Below, piece by piece: positions 1-11,228 of a stretch of DNA of 64,000 nt; within the stretch, counting starts at the first letter, position 1, and the number at the start of each line of letters is the position of its first letter. The stretch is from Adiantum capillus-veneris (Eukaryota; Streptophyta; Polypodiopsida; Polypodiales; Pteridaceae). A program made the translations under genes and the position numbers. Below the pieces are notes generated by a model. The model had not been told where the DNA came from, did no database searches, and saw only the letters and a list, made by a program, of their open reading frames with translations. Location: the NCBI GenBank assembly GCA_014529385.2, contig CM043945.1:139283241-139347240 (forward strand). Reading direction: 5' to 3'.

Positions 1-181
1 CAAAGAACCTAGTTTCGATTCGAAAAATGGTTGATCATGGTTTACATGTCAGGATTAACAGTGATGGTCTCTTTGTTGAAGAGCATAGGAAGGATGGAAG
101 GTTGTTTGAAAAGGAAAGATAGTGGACAAAATGTTTAATTTGGATGTAAATGTGTCCGAGATGAATACTGCTGAGGCGGTC
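1..181 (+). pseudogene. Decayed Ty1/copia fragment (protease/pre-integrase junction)
   Basis: Frame 3 from the window edge reads KNLVSIRKMVDHGLHV and continues to a stop near 119. This matches the stretch between the protease and the GAG-pre-integrase domain of Copia polyproteins. The same element resumes at 9915, where the frame reads the IELWHK...GH pre-integrase signature, so Gypsy-1 splits it. The 5' part lies outside the window. The assignment rests on motif style and on continuity across the insertion. Confidence 0.55.
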
Positions 182-430
182 CGGGGCGGGCAACAAGAAG
201 AGCAACCTCTAGACACCCTTCAAGGCTCCCGTGCTGCTCAATGGGGCTGGGGCACAACACAACACAAACCAAAACAACAAACCCACAGCCAAATCCCAAC
301 TACACAAGGGGCACCACCTAGTTTAAGAGCGAACTAGGACGCAAAAGAGGAGAATCGTTAGAGCAACCCACAAACAAGCAAGGAATTTACACTAACCCTA
401 ACACCAATGGAACACTCTCACACACTAAAA

Positions 431-433
<3 letters not shown>

Positions 434-481
<48 letters not shown>
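434..481. repeat. (GA)n microsatellite inside Gypsy-1 3' LTR
   Basis: About 24 GA units. The equivalent tract in the other LTR (7564-7603) is shorter, so it has changed length since insertion. Confidence 0.95.
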
Positions 482-484
<3 letters not shown>

Positions 485-981
485 TGTACAACTTAGCTTC
501 AACTTTATATTTTGCACAAAAAGGAACTTAGAGCTTGCAGAATCAAGTGCCAAGATTTGGTTATAGCATCACTAGCACATTGTCTTAGGGTTATGGGAGC
601 CCTCTCACCATCCACCCTCTTACAATGGTAGCCAAACAATAGCCAATGAATCACAAGCAACAAAACAACAACCTTCAATGAAACAAGTCACCTTATGAAG
701 CTAAATGAGTTTGCCAAGCCAAATTGGAGGAGAAGCGTGAGCCTTTGGACATGAATTGCACCCAAAACTACCAATTCATTGATGTTGGGGTAGATACAAC
801 AATGGTAGGAAGAATATCTTCTACTCGCACTCACTCAAACTAGCTCAAGATTTTCTATGCACCAAGGTGATGGTGTATAGAAAGCTTACTCTCTCTTTAC
901 AACCAAGAAAGAACTGGCGTGTAGTACGCTCAATCTAGTGTGCAATGGTATAGTGATGTCCTTTAAAAGGAGGAATGGGTT

Positions 982-990
982 CTATTTATA
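982..990 (-). promoter_or_regulatory. TATA box of Gypsy-1 3' LTR
   Basis: TATAAATAG on the minus strand, conserved in the other LTR at 8104-8112. It separates a U3 of about 1.8 kb from R-U5. Inferred from sequence only. Confidence 0.5.
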
Positions 991-2791
991 GGTTATAGAA
1001 GCCTTGATTAGGATTAAGCCTAATCAATTTTATTAGGAAAGATCAAAGATTATGAATTTTTATGAATTTGAAATGAGAATGGGGTCTCTCTTTTCTCTTG
1101 AGTCACATGGATGTGGGCTCAAGTAAGAGAATTATTGATGTGGTGAAAGGAGAGAAACTTCCATGGGAGTGAGTGAATTTGGTTTACTTGTGCGGTTGCC
1201 TACTCCATATGTTGATAGTGTGGGTGCATTTTTACAAGAGAAGTTAGTTGTTAGTGGTAATAATCACAAGAATTGTTAGTGATACATTTACAATGGGTAG
1301 GATGAGTTGATTTGATGAAGGAAGAGGGCTGAATTAAAAGAGAATCATTGAGATGGTGAAGCTTTGAAGAAGCTTGAACTCACCCTTGTGTAGATTGTGG
1401 AAAAAATGATCGTTGGTCTTCTTCTTCTTCGCTTCTTTACGCCGCCGCCACGGTTGACCACCACGATGAAAAGAGGATTTGTTGATGAAAAATCCTCAAT
1501 TTGCAGAAGTTATCATGGTTAAGATGCTGAATTTTAGATATTTTTAGGAGAGGTAAATGAAATTGTAACATAGAAGCAATAGAGAGAGACATGGAGAGGG
1601 TGTATGTATGTAGAGGTTCATAAAAGAACTATAGGGATGAGAGAGAAGGGTAATGGTGAAGAGGGTGGGAGAAGCCATGGAAATTGCAGGTTTGAGTGAG
1701 GGAAGGAGAGGGAGGGATGTGTAAGAGTGAGTAGGTGTGTGGAAGGGTGAGAGAAGACTAACGGCTACTTGTAAGAAAAGTGGGCAGATTGGGCTCCACT
1801 CAAAAATCATAGCTTACCTCTGGTAGCTCCAAAAATCATGAAAACATTTGAGGTGATTATTCAGAGCGTGGGCTACATTTTCTCTTTTGACCACCGCTCC
1901 AAATTCGGAGTGGAAATAGGTGCGAAAATTCTCACCAAAAAGCCAGTTTTTATGCCTGCAAAAGTATTTTAGTGGCCCCCTCCTTTGTTGAATTTGTACA
2001 ATGCATCCAAGAGTGAGCCCCTCCTTTGTCATATTATAATACAAAGCATCCAAGTTTCCCTTGACCCATGCATGGAGGAGGATTATTGGTGAATAAAGAA
2101 ATATATACATGGTGGGACTAGTGTATGGACTATTCATGGACTTTAGCTCAATGAGCACATGGTGTTAGAATAATGAGTAAAAATAATAATAAAAATATGG
2201 AAGAGTTATGGATATGGAAAGATATTGGAATCATATGATATGGTCCCTCCTTGAATTATTTTGGGTGAAAGAGGAAAAGGTATTCAAGTAAATAATATAA
2301 TAAACGTAACCAATGAGTAGAAATCAATTTTTTGTTTTCACGAGGGTGAGGGTGAAAATGTGGGAGTGATTTGTATAAAGGAAAAATATGAGGTTAGAGT
2401 ATGTACATATTGGCAAAAAATATAATTATGGTGTAAGAGGATGAAAGAAGGTGTACATAGGTTTCATAAAACACACACCTAAGTAGAAATATTTAAATAA
2501 ACTACCAAAATAATTATAAAAAATCCCTATATTTAGGCCATATATACAATGAAATATTTACACACAAAGAGGCCATAGTATATTTTTATTTTTTTATTAT
2601 TTTTATTTTTTTGGCTCAACTAGCCCAGTGACTAGCTAGCTGAGGGTTTTTAAGAAGATATGGGAAAAGCCCCCTAACTCACACACGCCTATGTACAATT
2701 AAATGGTAGGGATAGCCATAGCGTTTGGGTGAATTTGGTAGGGTGGAGTAACTTACTATGGCAATTATGGAGAGCCGAAAAACGGCTATCA

Positions 2792-2806
2792 TTAGCCCTC
2801 CCCCAG
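2792..2806 (-). other. Polypurine tract of Gypsy-1
   Basis: On the minus strand CTGGGGGAGGGCTAA directly precedes the LTR start TGATAGCC. This is the expected plus-strand priming site and fixes the LTR edge at 2791. Confidence 0.75.
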
Positions 2807-2819
2807 GATGATGGTAGAT

Positions 2820-3296
2820 TCATGTACCATCATAGAGCATCTTTTCCAAAGAGAGTGCTTTAGAGTCCTTGACGAGATCTTCATTGTTTGGCCCCTCAGA
2901 ATTTTGGCTGGAGTTACACTCATGCTTCATGTAACAATACTTACATGAGACAGCGGCCTTTGGACAGATCTTTGGTAGATCCTTTGGTAGAAGGCGACTC
3001 AAATAGGGCTTCAAGCGATACCCGTTTACCTTCTTGGAGTGCTCTTTACCATTCAAGTCCATAAGCTGATAGTAACTAGAATTAAAAGCCTTCTTGACTA
3101 TGTATGGCCCTTGCCATCTAGTTTCAAACTTGGCATCAAAACGATTGTCAAGTCGATTGTCATACCTTAGCACAAGCTCTCCTTCCTTGATGCCTTTGTC
3201 CTTCAGTTTCTTGTCGTGCGTTTCTTTCGCTTGTGTGGCTTTCCTCTTGTAGCACTCATATGCTGCTTCTCTTTTCCACTCAAGCTCCACTAACAT
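2820..3296 (-). CDS. Gypsy-1 integrase C-terminal segment
   Basis: This is the last part of the Gypsy-1 polyprotein, in the same frame as the integrase core and separated from it by one stop codon near 3301. It carries the conserved C-terminal pattern GELVLRYD, then FETRWQGPYIV (the GPY/F module), then YQLMDLNGKEHSKKVNG. In Ty3/gypsy integrases this region binds DNA and influences target choice. No chromodomain follows, which fits a Tat-like element rather than a chromovirus. Expression as a separate protein is unlikely. Confidence 0.75.
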   Translation of the reverse strand: MLVELEWKREAAYECYKRKATQAKETHDKKLKDKGIKEGELVLRYDNRLDNRFDAKFETRWQGPYIVKKAFNSSYYQLMDLNGKEHSKKVNGYRLKPYLSRLLPKDLPKICPKAAVSCKYCYMKHECNSSQNSEGPNNEDLVKDSKALSLEKMLYDGT

Positions 3297-3302
3297 AAGA
3301 AG

Positions 3303-4160
3303 TCAATCCATCCATACCTCTTGATCATCTTGTGCTCCTTTGCCATGAAGTCGCATTGTTGGAATGTTGAGCTCGATAGGCTGCAAAGCCTCTTGACCAT
3401 AGACCAAGTGAAATGGTGTGAAGTCCGTGGCTTCCCTATATGTGGTTCGATATGCCCACAAGGCACCATCCAAGAAGTCATCCCATAATTTTGTCTTGTT
3501 TTGCACCATCTTTCTAATGATTCCTGCAATGACATCATTAGCCTTCTCCACCAAACCATTTGATTGTGGGTAGTATGGTGTGCTATGACGATGTAGAATG
3601 TGAAGCTCTTCACAAACTTCTGTGAGCAAGCCCTTCCTAAACCCTGGACCATTATCAGAAACAATCTCCAAAGGTGTGCCAAATCTGCAGCGAATGTGAT
3701 TGTACACAAACTTGCTAACTGTCCTCTCATTCACTCTTGCCACACTTTGAGCTTCCACCCACCTAGTCATATAGTCTATAGCCACTAGAATGTAGAGTTT
3801 ACCATTTTTTGTCCTAGGCAGAGGACCCATAGCATCAATGCCCCACTTTTCAAAGGGTCCATTTGCAAGCACTATTTGCTTCGGGCCATGCACCAACCTT
3901 CTATTTCCATTTATCTGACAATTGTGACAGCTTTTACACCAATGTTGAACATCCAGATGCAAGCTCGGCCAAACATACCCCGCAAGCAAAATCTTCTTCA
4001 CAGTTGATTCTTGGGCAAAATGACCACCACATGCCTCTTCATGCAAACCTTTTAGAATGACTGGAATTTCCTCGATAGTTGGTACTCTTCTGCACACTTG
4101 ATCCTTCCCTCTTTGATAGAGGGATCCTTCTAGGAAGAGATAGAAACTTGCCTTCTTCAT
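3303..4160 (-). CDS. Gypsy-1 integrase (zinc-binding and catalytic core)
   Basis: The HHCC zinc-binding domain (LHEEACGGHF ... WCKSCHNCQ) is followed by a DDE core with Asp in GIDAMGP, Asp in VSDNGPGF and Glu in GLVEKAND, so all three catalytic residues are present. The enzyme joins the cDNA to the chromosome. The frame is continuous with the upstream pol frame but for one stop near 4200. A second stop near 3301 cuts off the C-terminal domain. The core is well preserved, so decay is modest. Confidence 0.85.
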   Translation of the reverse strand: MKKASFYLFLEGSLYQRGKDQVCRRVPTIEEIPVILKGLHEEACGGHFAQESTVKKILLAGYVWPSLHLDVQHWCKSCHNCQINGNRRLVHGPKQIVLANGPFEKWGIDAMGPLPRTKNGKLYILVAIDYMTRWVEAQSVARVNERTVSKFVYNHIRCRFGTPLEIVSDNGPGFRKGLLTEVCEELHILHRHSTPYYPQSNGLVEKANDVIAGIIRKMVQNKTKLWDDFLDGALWAYRTTYREATDFTPFHLVYGQEALQPIELNIPTMRLHGKGAQDDQEVWMD

Positions 4161-4199
4161 GAGTCTCCTCTTCTGAGCCTTCGTGAAGTCTTGTGGAAA

Positions 4200-7100
4200 C
4201 TAACCCTCCAAAATGTAGCCAATAATGGGAGCCAATGACTCCAATCCCTGGTATCTCGGTTGCTTGACAGCTGCTGCCACCATGATGACCTGCACTTCTC
4301 TCTCAACGCATGTAACTGCTTGTTGTGCAAGTAAATTGGCATCTTCATTTTGTTTCCTCGGAATATGATATAGTTGCACTTCTTCAAACTGATTAAACAT
4401 CTTACGAATGGCATGAAATTTTGTCCTTAAGCTTTCATTCTTGCATGCCCAAATGCCTAAAATCTGTTTAACAATGAGAGGTGCATCTCCCTTTACCATG
4501 AGACGTTTTATCCCTTGGCCAATGCACATCTTCAAACCATGAAGTAGTGTGTCGTATTCTGCTTCATTGTTGCTAGTTGAACCTGGTAGATTGACCTTCT
4601 CTTTCATGACCACCTCTCCACTTGGGTTGAGCAACACTAGCCCTCCCCCTGCTTTCCCTGTGGCTCGACGAAAAGCTCCATCAAAGAACAAGGTAAAAGC
4701 ATTAGGAATACTTTTTGGTGGTGGCAATGGTAGGTTCTTTACTTCAGGCACCTTAATCTCCTTTTCATGCACCCTATAAGTGAGAATCCATGCCAATTGT
4801 GCACGCACACTATCTTCTACCTTGAAAGAGTATTGGAACTCTTGCAACTCCATAATCCACTTTGAGATCCTAGTACTAAGATTCATTTGAGATGACACCC
4901 AAGGGAACAAATTTTCCGTAGTGAGAATTACAAAAGGTTTTGGTAGCATGTAAGATCTAAAATTTCTCACCACAAACATGAGAGAAAGCATCATGAGTTC
5001 TGCTTCTGTGTAGTCTCTCTCCAAAGCATTCATGACCCTACTAGCAAAGTAGATGGGTAGCATCCTTGTACTGTGGGGATCTTGTTGTAGCAACACAGCA
5101 CCAATTGTTTCCCTTCCAACACTAGAGCTAACAAAGAATGTGTACTCCCAACAAGGAGGCATGAGTGTTGGTAGCTCTGACAAAATGAATTTAATGTTAC
5201 AAAAATACTCTTCAAGCTCATTAGACCATGCAAATTCTACTTGTTGTGTCAACTTTTGCAAAGGATGAAGCAACTCCGAGGCTAAGTGAATGAAGTGTGA
5301 CATGTACTTCACCTTCTGAATGAAAGAGATGACCTCCTTATGACTCTTTGGTGATGGGAGCTTAATAAGAGCCTTTGCCTTTGAAGGATCCACCTCAATG
5401 CCTTTATAGGAAACCTTGTGACCGAGCAAGATCACTTCATCCTCACCTATGTGGCACTTGTCGGGGTTGAGTTGACCTCCCATGTCATAGAGCTTCTTTA
5501 AACCTTCTTCTACCCTTTGTAGATGTAATGATTTTGAGCTATAAATGCAGAAATCATCAATGAACACCCTAATTGACTTTCCAAAGAATGCTTGAAACAC
5601 CATGTTCATGAAACATTGGAATGTTGCAGGAGCATTTGTCAGACCAAATGGCATGACTCTAAAAGCATAACAACCCCAAGGAGTGATAAAGGTTGTTTTC
5701 AATTGATCCTCCAATGCAATCCCTATTTGAAAGTAACCTGAGTAACCATCACACACAGTGTACTTCTCATGACCAGCTACCTCATTTAGTATCTCATCCT
5801 GAAATGGGAGGGGAAAGTGATCTCTTTTTGTTGCCTCATTGAGTGGACGGTAATCCACACACACCCTCCACTTTCCGTTCTTCTTAGGAGTGACAACAAC
5901 GGGAGAGACCCACTCTGAATTCTCCACTGGATAAATGAAACCTGCTGCTAGAAGCTTCCTTACCTCCTTGAGTAAAGCCTTCTCCTTGATGACTCCTAGC
6001 CTTTGTAGCTTCTGTGCCTTAGGTGTGGCCTCTGGCTTCAACTCAATTTTGTGTTGAACGGCATCTACTCCACGCACATCGGTGTAGTCTTTAGCAAAAA
6101 GCCAAGGAAATTTCCTTAGCACACATTTGAACTCCTCTCTTTCATCCTTTGTAAGTGTTGTAGATAGCATACCTTCTAGAATTCTTTCATCTTCCACTTT
6201 TTGGTTCTCTTGGGAACCTACCTCCACCAAACCTTTACAAGAGGTCTCTTGGTTGGTTGGCTTAAACCTTACCCCCATGACTTCGATGGAAGACTCCTCT
6301 TCAGTAATGTTGCCGCTACTTTCTTCTTCTGAAGTGTTATCGGTCCAACCTTCTTCCGTCTCACTTTGAGATGATTCTTCATGGAGCTCCTCTTGGCGTT
6401 GCTCCTTTATGTCAAAGACAACCTTCTTATGATTGTCATTCCTACAAATTAGCTTTCCACTCTCCCAATCCTGCAAAGCTCGCATTTTCATTAGCCATGG
6501 TCTCCCTAGGATAAATGGGTAACCATTTCCTTTGGTAGACATGACATAGAAATCCACTGCCTTCTTAATGCCAAAGGCCTCCACAAAAACATTTTTACAA
6601 ATGCCTACGCACCTAGCCTTGCTATTGTTTGCCATCTTGACCTTAATTTCAAGTGTCTCATGGATGTGCATGCCTAGTTTTTGCATGAGTCCCTCGGTCA
6701 TGATGCAAATTTGTGCACCCCCATCCACTAGACCTTTCCTAACCAATCTCCCTTTTATGTAACAATCTAGCACACGTGTAATGTCCTCATTCATTTCAGC
6801 TTGTGCAATTTTTACAACAGGCACACTCTCTTTTACCTTTCTCCTAGTGCTAACTGCCCTTGTTAAATCCCTCCTAACTTGTAGACATAATGCAAGAAAT
6901 TGAGGCCATGAGATATCAGGACCCTTACCTCTCATGTCTTCCAACAGGTTGTATGGAGCCATTCCATGTCCAAGAGGAAAGTCTTGGAGGTTAATACGAC
7001 ATCGAGTCCTCTTAGCTTCCTTGGTCTCCTTTGCCTTGTTTTCTTGTCCATGGTCACTTTGTGATGTAACTCCTTCTTTCTCCTTACCTTTCCCTCGGCC

Positions 7101-7346
7101 ACGCTTAATACCATTTGCTTCCATGTCAACCTCTCTTGAATTTGTCACCTCTACCACATGCACGTTTGAATCTGGCAAAGGTGGAACTCCTTCCACTCCT
7201 TGTGGAGGTGGTCTTGCTCCATTTGGCCTTTGTATAAGCCGTGGTTGCTGACTAGTTCCGTCACCTGCATTCATCACTGGGTAATTCAAGCTAGGTCTCC
7301 CTGGCTCCCCACGGGGCGGGCAACAAGAAGAGAAACCTCTAGACAC
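4200..7346 (-). CDS. Gypsy-1 protease, reverse transcriptase and dual RNase H
   Basis: The frame is 1048 codons long but its first codons lie in the 5' LTR, so the true start is unknown and gag is absent. In order it holds: a basic linker; an aspartic protease with LVDGGAQICIMT at about residue 207 (Asp-Gly-Gly instead of Asp-Ser/Thr-Gly) and the ILGRPWL flap; reverse transcriptase with WVSPVVVTPKKNGKWR and the catalytic FIDDFCIYS; a degraded gypsy RNase H (VSSSVGRETIGAVLLQ lacks the first Asp); then a second RNase H with FFDGAFR, NNEAEY, KGDAPL and NEDAN. Two RNase H domains with the first degraded are typical of the plant Tat lineage. The frame ends at a stop near 4200, just before integrase. 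Confidence 0.88.
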   Translation of the reverse strand: MSRGFSSCCPPRGEPGRPSLNYPVMNAGDGTSQQPRLIQRPNGARPPPQGVEGVPPLPDSNVHVVEVTNSREVDMEANGIKRGRGKGKEKEGVTSQSDHGQENKAKETKEAKRTRCRINLQDFPLGHGMAPYNLLEDMRGKGPDISWPQFLALCLQVRRDLTRAVSTRRKVKESVPVVKIAQAEMNEDITRVLDCYIKGRLVRKGLVDGGAQICIMTEGLMQKLGMHIHETLEIKVKMANNSKARCVGICKNVFVEAFGIKKAVDFYVMSTKGNGYPFILGRPWLMKMRALQDWESGKLICRNDNHKKVVFDIKEQRQEELHEESSQSETEEGWTDNTSEEESSGNITEEESSIEVMGVRFKPTNQETSCKGLVEVGSQENQKVEDERILEGMLSTTLTKDEREEFKCVLRKFPWLFAKDYTDVRGVDAVQHKIELKPEATPKAQKLQRLGVIKEKALLKEVRKLLAAGFIYPVENSEWVSPVVVTPKKNGKWRVCVDYRPLNEATKRDHFPLPFQDEILNEVAGHEKYTVCDGYSGYFQIGIALEDQLKTTFITPWGCYAFRVMPFGLTNAPATFQCFMNMVFQAFFGKSIRVFIDDFCIYSSKSLHLQRVEEGLKKLYDMGGQLNPDKCHIGEDEVILLGHKVSYKGIEVDPSKAKALIKLPSPKSHKEVISFIQKVKYMSHFIHLASELLHPLQKLTQQVEFAWSNELEEYFCNIKFILSELPTLMPPCWEYTFFVSSSVGRETIGAVLLQQDPHSTRMLPIYFASRVMNALERDYTEAELMMLSLMFVVRNFRSYMLPKPFVILTTENLFPWVSSQMNLSTRISKWIMELQEFQYSFKVEDSVRAQLAWILTYRVHEKEIKVPEVKNLPLPPPKSIPNAFTLFFDGAFRRATGKAGGGLVLLNPSGEVVMKEKVNLPGSTSNNEAEYDTLLHGLKMCIGQGIKRLMVKGDAPLIVKQILGIWACKNESLRTKFHAIRKMFNQFEEVQLYHIPRKQNEDANLLAQQAVTCVEREVQVIMVAAAVKQPRYQGLESLAPIIGYILEG

Positions 7347-7560
7347 CCTTCAAGGCTCCCGTGCTGCTCAATGGGGCTGGGGCACAACACAACACAAACC
7401 AAAACAACAAACCCACAGCCAAATCCCAACTACACAAGGGGCACCACATAGTTTAAGAGCGAACTAGGACGCAAAAGAGGAGAATCCTTAGAGCAACCCA
7501 CAAACAAGCAAGGAATTTACACTAGCCCTAACACCAATGGAACACTCTCACACACTAAAA

Positions 7561-7606
<46 letters not shown>

Positions 7607-9914
7607 TGTACAACTTAGCTTCAACTTCATATTTTGCACAAAAAGGAACTTAGAGCTTGCAGAATCAAGTGCCAAGATTTGGTTATAGCATCACTAGCAC
7701 ATTGTCTTAGGGTTATGGGATCCCTCTCACCATCCACCCTCTTACAATGGTAGCCAAACAATAGCCAATGAATCACAAGCAACAAAACAACAACCTTCAA
7801 TTAAACAAGTCACCTTATGAAGCTGAATGAGTTTGCCAAGCCAAATTGGAGGAGAAGCGTGAGCCTTTGGACATGAATTGCACCCAAAACTACCAATTCA
7901 TTAATGTTGGGGTAGATACAACAATGGTAGGAAGAATATCTTCTACTCGCACTCACTCAAACTAGCTCAAGCTTTTCTATGCACCAAGGTGATGGTGTAT
8001 AGAAAGCTTACTCTCTCTTTACAACTACGATAGAACTGGTGTGTGGTACGCTCAATCTAGTGTGCAATGGTATAGTGATGTCTTTTACAAGGAGCAATGG
8101 GTTCTATTTATAGGTTTTATAAGCCTTGATTAGGATTAAGCCTAATCACTTTTATTAGAAAAGATCAAAGATTATGAATTTTTATGAATTTGAAATGAGA
8201 ATGGGGTCTCTCTTTTCTCTTGAGTCACATGGATGTGGGCTCAAGTAAGAGAATTATTGATGTGGTGAAAGGAGAGAAACTTCCATGGGAGTGAGTGAAT
8301 TTGGTTTACTTATGCGGTTGCCTACTCCATATGTTGATAGTGTGGGTCCATTTTTACAAGAGAAGTTAGTTGTTAGTGGTAATAATCACTAGAATTGTTA
8401 GTAATACATTTACAATGGGCAGGATGAGTTGATTTGATGAAGAAAGAGGGGTGATTTAAAAGAGAATCATTGAGATGTTGAAGCTTTGAAGAAGCTTGAA
8501 CTCACCCTTGTGTAGATTATGGAAAAAATGACCGTTGGTCTTCTTCTTCTTCGCTTCTTTACCCCACCGCCACGGTTGATCACCACGATGAAAAGAGGAT
8601 TTGTTGATGAAAAATCCTCAATTTTCAGAAGTTATCATGGTTAAGATGCTGAATTTTAGATATTTTTAGGAGAGGTAAATGAAATTGTAACATAGAAGCA
8701 ATAGAGAGAGACATGGAGAGGGTGTATGTATGTAGAGGTTCATAAAAGAACTATAGGGATGAGAGAGAAGGGTAATGGTGAAGAGGCTGGGAGAAGCCAT
8801 GGAAATTTCAGGTTTGAGTGAGGGAAGGAGAGGGAGGGATGTGTAAGAGTGAGTAGGTGTGTGGAAGGGTGAGAGAAGACTAAGGGCTACTTGTGAGAAA
8901 AGTGGGCAGATTGGGCTCCACTCAAAAATCATAGCTTACCTCTGGTAGCTCCAAAAATCATGAAAAAATTTAAGGTGATTATTCAGAGCGTGGGCTACAT
9001 TTTCTCTTTTGATCACCGCTCCAAATTCGGAGTGGAAATAGGTGCGAAAATCCTCACCAAAAAGCCAGTTTTTATGCCTGCAAAAGTCTTTTAGTGGCCC
9101 CCTTCTTTGTTGAATTTGTACAATGCATCCAAGAGTGAGCCCCTCCTTTGTCATATTATAATACAAAGAATCCAAGTTGCCCTTGACCCATGCATGGAGG
9201 AGGATAATTGGTGAATAAAGAAATATATACATGGTGGGACTAGTGTATGGACTATTCATGGACTTTAGCTCAATGAGCACATGGTGTTAGAATAATGAGT
9301 AAAAATAATAATAAAAATGTGGAGGAGTTATGGATATGGAAAGATATTGGAATCATATGATATGGTCCCTCCTTGAATTATTTTGGGTGAAAGAGGAAAA
9401 GGTATGCAAGTAAATAATATAATAAACGTAACCAATGAGTAGCAATCAATTTTTTGTTTTCACGAGGGTGAGGGTGAAAATGTGGGAGTGATTTGTATAA
9501 AGGAAAAATATGAGGTTAGAGTATGTACATATTGGCAAGAAATATAATTATGGTGTAAGAGGATGAAAGAAGGTGTACATAGGTTTAATAAAACACACAC
9601 CTAAGTAGAAATATTTAAATAAAATACCAAAATAATTATAAAAAATCCCTATATTTAGTCCATATATACAATGAAATATTTACACACAAAGAGGCCATAA
9701 AATTAAATTTTTTTTTATTTTTTTTATTTTTTTGGCTCAACTAGCCCAGTGACTAGCTAGCTGAGGGTTTTTAAGAAGATATGGGAAAAGCCCCCTAACT
9801 CTCACACACACCTATGTACAGTGAAATGGTAGGGATAGCCATAGCATTTGGGTGAATTTGGTAGGGTGGAGTAACTTACTATGGCAATTATGGAGAGCCG
9901 AAAAATGGCTATCA
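7312..9914 (-). repeat. Gypsy-1 5' LTR
   Basis: Direct repeat of 182-2791. On the coding strand it starts TGATAGCC at 9914 and ends GCCCGCCCCG at 7312. It contains a (GA) tract at 7564-7603. The inner edge is followed by TGGGGAGCCAGG, which could be a primer site because it starts TGG, but I cannot match it to a tRNA. Confidence 0.85.
8104..8112 (-). promoter_or_regulatory. TATA box of Gypsy-1 5' LTR
   Basis: TATAAATAG on the minus strand, at the same LTR position as 982-990. This copy would drive the element's transcript. Confidence 0.5.
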
Positions 9915-10022
9915 GTGCCATGTTCTCACAAGGTGTAGGTGTTGTTCCAGATATAGAGTTATGGCACAAATGTATTGGTCATGTAAATTTGCAAAGGCTA
10001 AAAATGATGTTGACTTCAAAAA

Positions 10023-10412
10023 ATGGTATTATCTTTACCTTCATTTAAAGTTGTTGAAATGAACAAAGTTTGTCAAGTTTGTCAATTTGGAAAGCAAGCA
10101 AAAGCATCCTTTCCGTATGATAAGCATGTAAGCAGGAATGCATTGGATGTAGTGCATACAAATGTATGGGGTCTGACAAAGACTGCATCCATGGGGGAAT
10201 GTAGTTACTATGTGAGTTTCATTGATGACTATACGAGGAAGGTATGGATCTTCTTCATGAAGCAGAAAAGTGAGGTGTTAATGCATTTTTATAATTTCAA
10301 AGCTATGGTTGAAAAACAGAATGGGAAACATGTAAAGTGCCTGAGGTCAAATGGAGGGGGAGGATACTTCTCCAAACAATTCAATGGTTTTTTGAAAAAT
10401 AATGGAATTTAG
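10023..10412 (+). pseudogene. Copia relic integrase fragment
   Basis: The fragment is 129 codons long. It contains CQVCQFGKQAKASFP (end of the zinc-binding region), LDVVHTNVWG where the first catalytic Asp has become Asn, FIDDYTRKVWIFFMK, and LRSNGGGGY where the second Asp is also Asn. A stop truncates it before the catalytic Glu. Two lost active-site residues and the stop make it non-functional. Its place in Copia order (before reverse transcriptase) supports the family call. Confidence 0.8.
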
Positions 10413-11228
10413 AGGAAATTTTCATGCAGGTATACTCCGCAACAAAATGATGTTGCTAACCTGAAGAACATGCAAATTGCAAAAGTGGCTATAGCATTGA
10501 TGAATGAGAAGAACATGCCGCATTGGTATTGGGATGAGGCTATTGCTATAGGTATCTACATTATGAATAGGACCCCTAGTGCTATAGTACATGTATAACA
10601 CCCGAAGAAAATTTCAATGGTGAAAAAGTAGATGTATCAAATTGTAAATTGTTCCGATGTATTGCTTATGTGCATGTTTTGGATGAGCTAAGAAGTAATC
10701 TTGATCCAAAAGAAAAAAAAAATGCATGTTTGTTGACTATTCCCTTGAGCAAAAAGTGTACAAGTGTTATATCAATCCTATCACAAGTAAAGTGAGGGTG
10801 AGCAAGGATGTTGTTTTTTATGAAATGGAAAGTTTGTATACTGATGTAAAAGACGATTTGGGGGCTAATGTAAGAGAGAAAGTGGCTACATAAAATATAG
10901 GTGCATAGTCACAAGTTTTGAGTGGGCCGCAAGGGTCCTCTAGTGTAAGTCATGGTGAGAATCCACGGACTGGCAGGTTACGTGAAAGAGTGAGTCTTGA
11001 AAACTCTTCAAATGTATCAAGTAAAGAAAAGGAAAAATTTTATGATGCCCCTAAGTTGCCAAATTTGAGTGATGGTTATGATGATGGCGATAACAGTGGT
11101 TCTGAATAAAGTTTGACATACCCTTTGTGAAGACTCTGGGTGCAAGAAGAATGCAAGCAGGGAAGAGGACACTTGGAAGTGACCTTGGACCACATAGGCT
11201 AGAAAGAGCAGGAAATCCTGTGTAGAGA

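Larger units (their letters stand above)
182..2791 (-). repeat. Gypsy-1 3' LTR
   Basis: Direct repeat of 7312-9914 with scattered substitutions. It contains a (GA) tract at 434-481 and a TATA-like box at 982-990 on the coding strand. The two minus-strand frames of 88 and 114 codons (1544-1810 and 1814-2158) also occur in the other LTR. They lie upstream of the TATA box and look like non-coding U3. Confidence 0.85.
182..9914 (-). mobile_element. Gypsy-1: Tat-like Ty3/gypsy LTR retrotransposon lacking gag
   Basis: Two direct repeats of about 2.6 kb (182-2791 and 7312-9914) flank a 4.5-kb internal region that codes on the minus strand for protease, reverse transcriptase, two RNase H domains and integrase. 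On the coding strand the LTR begins TGATAGCC and is preceded by a purine tract. The other end (GCCCGCCCCG) lacks the usual CA. Flanks are GGTCC on the left and GTGCC on the right, so a 5-bp target duplication is only partly recognisable. No gag frame is present between the 5' LTR and the protease. The LTR copies differ at scattered sites and in GA-tract length, so this is not a very recent insertion. It lies inside a Copia relic. Confidence 0.85.

Noticed and set aside
385-398. CTAACCCTAACA, resembling plant telomere repeat
   Set aside because: Fewer than two full units, and it occurs in the LTR of Gypsy-1 at both ends. Not a telomeric array.
1544-2158. Minus-strand frames of 88 and 114 codons, repeated at 8666-9280
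   Set aside because: They recur only because they lie in the two Gypsy-1 LTRs. They are upstream of the TATA box, low in complexity and show no protein motif.
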